From positions 1,240,001 through 1,304,000 of the forward strand of contig NZ_CP031513.1 in the NCBI RefSeq assembly GCF_003522965.1: 64,000 nt of DNA, written 5' to 3'. The DNA is from Bombilactobacillus bombi (GTDB taxonomy: Bacteria > Bacillota > Bacilli > Lactobacillales > Lactobacillaceae). Below the pieces are notes generated by a model. It was not told the DNA's origin. It did no database searches and saw only the letters and a list, made by a program, of their open reading frames with translations. Shown in pieces: positions 9,278-16,231 of this stretch. Each line of letters opens with the position of its first letter. Position 1 is the first letter of the stretch. A program made the translations under genes and the position numbers.

Positions 9278-9817
9278 ATGATTAAAACCATAATGAACGA
9301 AATTAATACAGTAATGAGTTTAGTTAATATTGAACAATTAAAAGAAACAGAATCGTTATTAATGCAAGATAGAAAAGTATTTGTTTTAGGTGCTGGAAGA
9401 TCAGGATTAATTGCTAAAGGATTTGCAATGAGATTAATGCAACTAGGCTATACAGTTTATGTTATTGGTGAAACTATAACTCCATCAATACAAAAAAACG
9501 ATATTTTATTTTGTATCTCGGGATCTGGTGAAACACATAATATTATTACTCTAGCCAAAAAAGCAAAAGCAATAGGTGTTACATTAATCACAGTTACTAG
9601 TAATATTGATTCTTATTTATCCAAAATTAGTAATTCTATAGTTTTGATCCCAGGAACAACAAAAGATAATGATGGTGCTGTTAAATCAATTCAATTGTTA
9701 AGTACATTATTCGATCAATGCTCTTATATAATTTTAGATATATTATGTTTACAATTAAGCCATATAAAAAATATTAGTGATAGTACTATTAAATCAAGAC
9801 ATACTAATATGGAATAG
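9278..9817 (+). CDS. SIS-domain phosphosugar isomerase (6-phospho-3-hexuloisomerase-like)
   Basis: A 179-residue single SIS domain. Phosphosugar-binding segments are visible: FVLGAGRSGLIAKGFAMRL, then ILFCISGSGETHNI (the serine-rich phosphate loop) and LITVTSNIDS. Size and sequence style match the HxlB/Phi group that interconverts 3-hexulose-6-phosphate and fructose-6-phosphate. AAGGTGG precedes the ATG at 9278; a GTG at 9263 overlaps that site and is less likely. No 3-hexulose-6-phosphate synthase is present, so the reaction is probably the isomerisation of another 6-phospho-ketose formed by the kinase. The final product could be fructose-6-phosphate. Confidence 0.75.
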   Translation: MIKTIMNEINTVMSLVNIEQLKETESLLMQDRKVFVLGAGRSGLIAKGFAMRLMQLGYTVYVIGETITPSIQKNDILFCISGSGETHNIITLAKKAKAIGVTLITVTSNIDSYLSKISNSIVLIPGTTKDNDGAVKSIQLLSTLFDQCSYIILDILCLQLSHIKNISDSTIKSRHTNME

Positions 9818-9822
9818 CACTA

Positions 9823-9852
9823 TCTAAATCTAAAAATATTTTTAAATTTAGA
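9823..9852 (+). terminator. AT-rich hairpin after the SIS gene (weak terminator)
   Basis: A 14-bp stem with one mismatch begins six bases after the SIS-gene stop. It is A/T-rich and lacks a clear downstream T run, so terminator function is only suggested. Confidence 0.35.
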
Positions 9853-11083
9853 CGAGTTATAAGATTTACATTATGAAATCGTAATAAAGTAATATCTTAT
9901 TTTATGAGATAAAGTAATGGGATAATATTTATTTATTAATACACTCATAGCTTATAATATTTTGTTTCTAAAAATTTTTTGTAACTAAAAAGATCATAGT
10001 AATACCGATTAATTATATATATTCGTATTATACAATAACTATTTAGGGACTCTATTTTAAATATTAATAGAGAATGAAATAAATTTAAAATTAGATATTT
10101 TGAATCTAAGGATTAATTAAAATATTAAAGAATATAATATAATGTGCAATTAGATAGGTAATAATGAATAATTTTTGTTCTGCTGATCCAACATAATATA
10201 AACTTAACTTTATATTGAAAATAAGCTCACAGAACAAACCAATATCTCCAACAATGCTTCGTCAATGATTGTCAGATTATAATCTTCTTGTCAAGAAGTT
10301 AGTCTACACTCTATAATATCAGTATGTAAAATATAATAGGGTTGATTATCATTAAATTAATGTTTTACTTGTTTATACCTTGATTCAGTGTCCTCACTAA
10401 TGACAAAATTCATTGTACAGTCAAAAATGGCTTTAAAGAGAGATAGTTGGATTTTATTGCTGACTAATTTAACTACAAATCTAAAGACTTATTTTTAAAT
10501 TTTTCCAACAAATGAGTAGAATATAAATAATCGTATTGAATTCAAATGTTGCTTGTGACTATTGAAATTTCTAAGTATCTCTACAAGTACAGATTATTAT
10601 TGACTGGTTTTATTAGCCAAGCAAGCACTTAGAAACTATCAGACCTTATATAATATTATGATCAAATACACATATTCTAACGGCCATTATTTTAATATTA
10701 TAAGTCTTTTATGATACAAAGATATAAGCAAAAGACTTTTTAAAGCAATAAATCCCACTTAGTGATTCTTATAAAACATCAAAGTTGCTTTTTATAGCCA
10801 TTATGAGCTATAAAAACTAAAAACAAGATTTACAAAGTATATTTAAAATGTATAAATGTTTAATCATGAAAAAATATTTGCGCATTACAAAGTTTGATAA
10901 CATTATCGTGGTGGCTATTTAACCGTAATTTATATTGATTTCTTCAAAATACAAATACTTTATATAATAAAGTATTAAAAACCATTAAATTGATTAATCA
11001 ATATCTCTCTAAAGCTATATCAATTTAGAATTGATATAAAAATTTTTAAATATAGTTTAGATTAAATTTATAATTGCCATTTA
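9853..11083. other. AT-rich gene desert with possible ISL3-like transposase remnant
   Basis: No intact frame of note. Around 10620-10700 one plus-strand frame reads ALRNYQTLYNIMIKYTYSNG and is then interrupted. The YTYSNG block resembles the C-terminal YSNGPLEG region of ISL3-family transposases. Flanking pieces do not align well by eye, so the assignment is tentative. The remainder shows only stops and A/T runs. Confidence 0.35.
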
Positions 11084-12061
11084 TTAAAAAAATTTTGCTG
11101 GAATAATTATTTTTTTATCTGAATTCTGTTTTGATTTTATTATTTTAACTAGAAGTTCAGCTGCAGTTCCTCCCATAAGAAAAGAATTTTGAGTTATAAA
11201 TTTCGCATTAGGAACAATAGAACGAATTATATTTGTATCTATAAAACCTGTTGTAGTTAAGTTAATATTATCTAATATTCTTTTAGATATGAGATATGGT
11301 ACTATTTCTAATAACCACCTCTCCTTTAATGAAAAAATAACAGTTTTATCATTCGAAGATTTTATTAATTTTAAGAGTTTTTTTATGATTTCTTTCATAT
11401 TGTAAATAGTTTCAGATATTTCAATAATATCAATATTTTGAGTTACAGATTTAATTCCATAAAATCTTTCCCTTCTGGTAGATACACAATCTATTTTAGA
11501 TGTTAAAACTATTATATGTTTAAATCCATTCTTGTTAAAGTATAAAGTAGCAGTCCGAGCAATTTCATAATTATTTGATAACACCTGGGGCCATTTAATT
11601 CCATTAAATTCTCTATCTATCAATACAGTTGGTGTATCATTAAATAAATTACTATTAATAAAATTCCAATTTGTAGTATTAGGTTGAAAAATTATCCCAT
11701 CAAAATTATATGATTTTATATTTTTTAATATCTCTTTTTCTCTTTCTTCACTGGCATTTGTATCAAATAAGACAGCAATATATCCGTTACTTTCTAAATA
11801 AGTGCTTACTCCTTTGAAAATCTCAGTTGAAAAATAATCATCAATATTTGCAACTATAACAGCAATCATTCTACTAGAGTTAGTAACCATTTGTCTAGCT
11901 GCAAAGTTTGGAACATAATGTAGTATATTAATTGCTGAATTCACTTTAAATGCAGTTTTGCTAGACATTCTTTTAAGATCGCCATTTAAAAATCTGGATA
12001 CTGTGGCTGTTGAAACGTTTGCTAATCTTGCCACATCTTTTATGTTAGACTTTTTATTCAT
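11084..12061 (-). CDS. LacI/GalR-family transcriptional regulator
   Basis: 325 residues with a classic N-terminal helix-turn-helix (IKDVARLANVSTATVSRFLNG, residues 7-27). The hinge helix region NFAARQM and a periplasmic-binding-like sensor domain starting RMIAVIVANIDDYF follow. It lies beside the isomerase-kinase operon and is the only LacI-type gene in the window. The two matching GTAAACGTTT operators upstream of the divergent operons are the obvious targets. Such proteins usually repress until a pathway sugar binds, and several in this family activate. The gene is very AT-rich, like its surroundings. Confidence 0.88.
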   Translation of the reverse strand: MNKKSNIKDVARLANVSTATVSRFLNGDLKRMSSKTAFKVNSAINILHYVPNFAARQMVTNSSRMIAVIVANIDDYFSTEIFKGVSTYLESNGYIAVLFDTNASEEREKEILKNIKSYNFDGIIFQPNTTNWNFINSNLFNDTPTVLIDREFNGIKWPQVLSNNYEIARTATLYFNKNGFKHIIVLTSKIDCVSTRRERFYGIKSVTQNIDIIEISETIYNMKEIIKKLLKLIKSSNDKTVIFSLKERWLLEIVPYLISKRILDNINLTTTGFIDTNIIRSIVPNAKFITQNSFLMGGTAAELLVKIIKSKQNSDKKIIIPAKFF

Positions 12062-12931
12062 TATAAAAATTTCCTTAAAAATTTATTTATATAGAATTAA
12101 TAAATATCATATAAAAATTATGAGTAATCTAATTTTGTTTATTTAATGCTAAAGTATTAAAATCTTGAAAGACAATTTTAAGTTTAGCTAATAATTATTT
12201 CTATTGCAACTATCAATCATCAAACAAAATCGAAATAGAAATCACTTTAAGTATTTCTAATTGTACACAATAGTGAAGTGCTCCGTAATATTTAGATATT
12301 AAATTCTAACTATGAATAATATTTTTTCTATAAATATTAGTTTTATGGCAAAGAGTGCTGATAAATATTTTACTTGCCAGTTCAATAACTATTTGAACTG
12401 GTTTTTTTGTTTTTCTATTCATTATTGAACTCGTTACCGTTGCTAATAGTTTATTTTTGATCGAATTGGAGCGTCAAACTATAGATAAATTCGTAATTAT
12501 AAATAATGATAATTATGAATACCATAGCTGTACAAATAATTATTTTGATTTTGTTATTTCTTTCCTACAAAGTACATTATTAAGCTGTTTTTGTAATTTT
12601 AAATAACAAGGCTGTCGATTAAGCGTAATTAAGAGAAACAACTAGTTTTCTCAACTATTCTTAACTAAAATATCATTTTGGCATTAAAGGAAGTACGTAA
12701 ATTGAAAGAAGGCAGAAAAGAGAGTGCTAGTTTGAATTAATTTTTCTGTGCAACGTACATGGTATTTTTTATCTAATATGCTTTTATGTCTCTTTAATTT
12801 TGAAGATTAAACTAATAGAATAAAACCGTTGTTAAAAGACATTGTCTAACCTACTTTCATTACTTTTATTCAATTGTATGATTAAAAGTAATCAATATTT
12901 CCTTTAGTTTATCAAGTTATTTTTAAATATT
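12062..12931. other. AT-rich non-coding stretch
   Basis: No intact frame could be supported. It includes an isolated strong plus-strand terminator at 12377-12409, described separately, which suggests a lost gene or a small transcript reading rightwards from about 12150. Otherwise only short frames with many stops are seen. Confidence 0.4.
12377..12409 (+). terminator. Strong orphan Rho-independent terminator
   Basis: A perfect 9-bp stem (CCAGTTCAA, 12377-12385, with 12393-12401), a 7-base loop and eight T residues. No coding gene precedes it on the plus strand within several hundred bases. Confidence 0.75.
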
Positions 12932-12960
12932 AAAAAAGTATTGATATTTCTATCAATACT
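12932..12960 (-). terminator. Terminator of the PTS operon
   Basis: A perfect 10-bp stem (AGTATTGATA, 12937-12946, with 12951-12960) and a tetraloop, followed on the minus strand by six T residues. It lies about 80 bases after the last small gene of the PTS operon. Confidence 0.8.
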
Positions 12961-13036
12961 CAAAAATATAGAGCCAAAATATATAACTTCTATACTCAAC
13001 TTAAAATTATATTTTTGCTTCATTCATTTAACAGCA

Positions 13037-13321
13037 TCAAGCATGAACACGACGGATACGCATTACATTGTGATTAAGTGAAATATCTTCAATAATTCGT
13101 GCACAAGCAACAGAATCTGGTCCTTTTAATTCAAAAGTATTCACATAAACCGGATGATTATTTTCGCGGGTAATTGCAAAGTCCACGCAATTAGCTTTGA
13201 TATTATGTTGCTTAAAGTAATCCTTAAAGAATCTCTTCGTTTCGTGTTGATGTTGGTATTTAATTTCAATTTGCTTAGGTGCATTCAAATGCAATACAGT
13301 TTTTAAATTACTCAACACCAA
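13037..13321 (-). CDS. Small uncharacterised protein at the end of the PTS operon
   Basis: A hydrophilic protein of about 94 residues that I do not recognise. It has no signal peptide or membrane segment; it contains KQIEIKYQHQHETKRFFKDY in the middle and a basic end, HNVMRIRRVHA. A very strong AGGAGG lies at 13331-13336. The start is uncertain because only TTG and GTG codons are available; TTG at 13321 gives a 9-base spacing and GTG at 13318 gives 12. It follows the IID gene by about 180 bases and precedes the operon terminator. A function tied to the sugar PTS is possible but unproven; it is not the usual ManO (DUF956) partner by sequence. Confidence 0.5.
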   Translation of the reverse strand: MVLSNLKTVLHLNAPKQIEIKYQHQHETKRFFKDYFKQHNIKANCVDFAITRENNHPVYVNTFELKGPDSVACARIIEDISLNHNVMRIRRVHA

Positions 13322-13362
13322 ATCAATCAACCTCCTCTAAATAAAATTTAGTATTGTATGTT

Positions 13363-13376
13363 AGTAATCGCTTACT
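13363..13376. promoter_or_regulatory. Possible catabolite-responsive element (cre-like)
   Basis: Read on the minus strand, AGTAAGCGATTACT fits the CcpA site consensus at all but two positions. It lies between the IID gene and the small downstream gene. This is a weak call from one imperfect match. Confidence 0.3.
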
Positions 13377-13499
13377 TTGAATAACATTGTCAAAATAATA
13401 CTTAGACATTTGTCTGTATATTTTAGTAATGATATTATTTGTACAAGAAAAGGTCAAGAGATTGGCTTAGGATGTTAATCACAAACTTTATATTATCTA

Positions 13500-14327
13500 T
13501 TAAACAACTCCTAACAGACCTAAAACAATTGCTAAAACTAGCACTCCTAATAAGATCCAATTAACATTAACTTTTTTACTTAATAACCAATAACAACCTA
13601 AAGTTACCACTAATGGCACTAGGCCTTTCCATAACTGATCCAAATATGTTTGAATTAAAATAGGCTTACCACCAGTGATTGGAATAGATAGCTTACTTTT
13701 AAAAGTAACCATACTAGCTGTCATACAACCAATCATCATAAGTCCTAAAGTGGAAGCAGCTTTATTTAATAACTGCATACTGCCACTCTTATACATGTCT
13801 GAAATAAATGTGTCTCCTAAAGTAAAACCCATATAAGTGAGATAATATCTGGTTAAAATGGCAGGTACATTATAAATAATCAAAAATAAAATAGGTCCAA
13901 AGATTGATCCTTGACTAGCTAAGCTAATCCCAATTCCAGCAGCAATAACTCTTAAAACTCCCCAAAAAATTGAGTCTCCAATACCTGATAAAGGCCCCAT
14001 TAATGAAGTTTTCAATGCCACAATAGAATCTGTATCAAAATCAGGATCTTCTGAATTTTTCTTTTCCATTGAGGCAACTAATCCCATTACAAAAGTTCCA
14101 ACATTTTGAGTAATGTTATACCAAGTTGTATGACGACTTAAGGCCTCAGCCTGCGCCTTTTTATCATCTTTATAATAGCGATTAATTGCTGGCAAAATTG
14201 AATACATAAAACCTGGTGCATGAGCCTTAGTTGCACCTGCACGGCTAGCAAAAACAGTAAATGAACGCCAAAAAATTGAATTAATCATTTCTCGATCTTC
14301 AGGGGATACATTTTTGGTTAATTTCAT
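13500..14327 (-). CDS. PTS system mannose/fructose/sorbose-class EIID component
   Basis: 275 residues. The N-terminal half is typical of EIID proteins: IFWRSFTVFASRAGATKAHAPGFMYS, a DDKKAQAEAL segment, then SLMGPLSGIGDSIFWG, the most conserved stretch of the family, and several membrane segments towards the end. With EIIC it forms the membrane channel that takes up and releases phosphorylated sugar. Its ATG overlaps the EIIC stop by four bases (ATGA), so the two are translationally coupled. Sequence does not tell mannose, fructose, sorbose or N-acetyl-hexosamine apart. Confidence 0.9.
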   Translation of the reverse strand: MKLTKNVSPEDREMINSIFWRSFTVFASRAGATKAHAPGFMYSILPAINRYYKDDKKAQAEALSRHTTWYNITQNVGTFVMGLVASMEKKNSEDPDFDTDSIVALKTSLMGPLSGIGDSIFWGVLRVIAAGIGISLASQGSIFGPILFLIIYNVPAILTRYYLTYMGFTLGDTFISDMYKSGSMQLLNKAASTLGLMMIGCMTASMVTFKSKLSIPITGGKPILIQTYLDQLWKGLVPLVVTLGCYWLLSKKVNVNWILLGVLVLAIVLGLLGVV

Positions 14328-15157
14328 GAGAAAAAGTCCTCCTCTTCTTGTTCCATTTCATTTGCATTAGTATTAGTTACTACAGCACTTTGACTTTTTA
14401 AAGCGACTTGCTTATTTTCAATATCCATAATTTGCTTATCACGTTGCCATTGTAATACTACGATAATAATTCCAATCGCCGCTACAGCCACTGATGGCAA
14501 TTGTAAATATGCTGTTAAAATAAATCCCAAAAAATAAAATGGAGATAATTTTTTACTCCAAAGCATACGCATTAAAATAGCAAAACCTACGGCTGGTAAT
14601 AATCCACCTGTTGCTGATAATCCTGCCATCAAATTTTGAGGAATTGCACTAACTAAATGTTGTACCGGTTTAGCACCTGCTAATATAGAAAAGAAAGTAA
14701 CTAAAGAAAACACAAAGTAATTTAAGAACCACATACCAAAATGAGTCCAAATTAATCCCTTTTGATTATCACTAGCCGCTACTTTATCAACTACGGGTGC
14801 AAATATATTCATAACTACATTTTTCATAAACATAGATATAAAAGCTGCAAAAACGCCAATAGGTACTGCGATTGCTAATGCTGCTTTTTGATTTACATTC
14901 AAAATAATTGAAAAAGTGGTAGCCAAAACAGTAGCTGTTACTGGTTCAGCGGATAAAGCACCACCAATATCAACAGCACCCATAAAAATAGCTTCTAAAG
15001 AAGCACCCATCATAATTCCAGTTCGAATATCACCAAAAATTAAACCAGTAATCATTCCTACTACAAGTGGTCGTTCAATCATGGTTTGACCCCATAGCCA
15101 ATTACCACCAAAACAAACAAATACACACAAAGCAGCTAATATTGCTGTCTTTAACAT
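14324..15157 (-). CDS. PTS system mannose/fructose/sorbose-class EIIC component
   Basis: 277 residues, strongly hydrophobic, with the family landmarks ERPLVVGMITGLIFGD, GASLEAIFMGAVDIGGALSAEP and VATGG-like GLSATGGLLPAVGFA. It ends in a charged cytoplasmic tail rich in glutamate (MEQEEEDFFS). AGGAG with 8-base spacing selects the ATG at 15157 over a GTG three codons earlier. It follows EIIB by 24 bases. It carries part of the sugar-binding and translocation pathway of the mannose-class transporter. Confidence 0.9.
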   Translation of the reverse strand: MLKTAILAALCVFVCFGGNWLWGQTMIERPLVVGMITGLIFGDIRTGIMMGASLEAIFMGAVDIGGALSAEPVTATVLATTFSIILNVNQKAALAIAVPIGVFAAFISMFMKNVVMNIFAPVVDKVAASDNQKGLIWTHFGMWFLNYFVFSLVTFFSILAGAKPVQHLVSAIPQNLMAGLSATGGLLPAVGFAILMRMLWSKKLSPFYFLGFILTAYLQLPSVAVAAIGIIIVVLQWQRDKQIMDIENKQVALKSQSAVVTNTNANEMEQEEEDFFS

Positions 15158-15181
15158 ATAAATCACTCCTTTAATTAATAC

Positions 15182-15676
15182 TCAATTTACATTTTTTAAT
15201 AACGAAGTAATAGCAGTTTTATTATTGCTGGGTACCACCTGATTAAAAACTGGAATATTAAGTTTAACTAACTCCTTTAATGCTATTAATTCATTTTGGT
15301 CAAGCATCAACGTAGAATTTAACTGAATTGATTGATCAGCGTTGTCTGCAAAACGGCCTACATTAGCAACATTAATTCCATCAATTTCAGAAACATTTTG
15401 TGCAATTTTTAAAGCATCTTGAACACTATTAGTTAAAGCAAACATTCTCATATCTTTACCTTTTGGATTATTAAACACTTTAATCGCATCGTCTACTGAA
15501 CGAATAAGTAATTTTTTACCTGTTGGTGTAGCCATTTTTAAAGTCATCTTGACCATTTCATTATTAGCAGCATTATCATTAGCTACAACAATACCCGGCG
15601 TATCCAATTCCTTAGTCCAAACTAAAGCTACCTGTCCATGTATTAACCGATCATCTACACGTAATTGTGCAATCAT
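15182..15676 (-). CDS. PTS system mannose/fructose/sorbose-class EIIB component
   Basis: 164 residues, the normal size for a free-standing EIIB. The phospho-acceptor histidine is in the N-terminal RVDDRLIHGQVALVW (residue 14), followed by the IVVANDNAANNEMVK segment typical of the family. It takes phosphate from EIIA and passes it to the incoming sugar at the membrane. It is the second gene of a IIA-IIB-IIC-IID operon, the same order as the Bacillus subtilis levDEFG set. Confidence 0.92.
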   Translation of the reverse strand: MIAQLRVDDRLIHGQVALVWTKELDTPGIVVANDNAANNEMVKMTLKMATPTGKKLLIRSVDDAIKVFNNPKGKDMRMFALTNSVQDALKIAQNVSEIDGINVANVGRFADNADQSIQLNSTLMLDQNELIALKELVKLNIPVFNQVVPSNNKTAITSLLKNVN

Positions 15677-15702
15677 TTTAATCTTCCTTTCCTTTATGTT
15701 CT

Positions 15703-16110
15703 TTATGCCAAAAAATCACTATCAGATAAATCTTCCGTTGCACTAACTTGTACTCGTTGTACTTGTGACTCATTAATCAACTGGTCTAAACGCTTACTAG
15801 TTAATGTTTCTGTATCTAATAACACTGACAAAACCACAGCCAAATTAGCTTGTGTCACAATATATACCCCTTCTTGTTCGCCTACTTCTAAAACAACTTT
15901 TTGATTAACACTGCCACCGTTTAAATCTGTAAAGATTACGCAAGGTTTGGATGCTGTCTTAGCAAAATGTTTGATTTCAGGAACATAATCATGTTGATCA
16001 ACATAAGCATCAATGGTATGTATTTCATTACCTCTTCCTGTTAAAATATCAATTGAGCTCTGTAAGCCACTGGCCAAATGCCCGTGGCTAGCAATCAAAA
16101 TAGCTGTCAT
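15703..16110 (-). CDS. PTS system mannose/fructose-class EIIA component
   Basis: 135 residues. The N-terminus MTAILIASHGHLASGLQSS contains the phosphorylatable histidine in the ASHGHLA context, followed by VIFTDLNGGSVNQ, both hallmarks of mannose-class EIIA. It accepts phosphate from HPr. It is the first gene of the operon, 43 bases downstream of a sigma-54 type promoter. The IIA and IIB units are separate genes here, unlike the fused IIAB of many lactobacillus mannose systems, which is another similarity to levD/levE. Confidence 0.92.
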   Translation of the reverse strand: MTAILIASHGHLASGLQSSIDILTGRGNEIHTIDAYVDQHDYVPEIKHFAKTASKPCVIFTDLNGGSVNQKVVLEVGEQEGVYIVTQANLAVVLSVLLDTETLTSKRLDQLINESQVQRVQVSATEDLSDSDFLA

Positions 16111-16152
16111 TATGCCAAACTCCTTTGAGAAATTATTTTACATTTATGTATA

Positions 16153-16169
16153 AGCAAATTTGGTGCCAA
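16153..16169 (-). promoter_or_regulatory. Sigma-54 (-24/-12) promoter of the PTS operon
   Basis: On the minus strand the sequence reads TTGGCAC, five bases, then TTGC: an exact match to the RpoN promoter consensus. It lies about 43 bases ahead of the EIIA start and just behind the LevR-type activator gene, which carries a sigma-54 interaction domain. Confidence 0.9.
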
Positions 16170-16193
16170 GTCGCTATAAAAGCGTATCTTAAG

Positions 16194-16231
16194 CAAAAAA
16201 ATAAGAGTGTTTGCTAAGCAAACACTCTTAT
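16194..16231 (-). terminator. Terminator of the LevR-type gene
   Basis: A perfect 14-bp stem (ATAAGAGTGTTTGC with a 3-base loop) is followed on the minus strand by six T residues. The stop codon of the activator gene falls inside the right arm. It separates activator transcription from the sigma-54 operon. Confidence 0.9.

Noticed and set aside
13363-13376. Second binding site for the LacI regulator of 11084-12061
   Set aside because: Only the CG core and a few flanking bases match GTAAACGTTTAC; it fits a cre site better and is kept only as a weak cre candidate.
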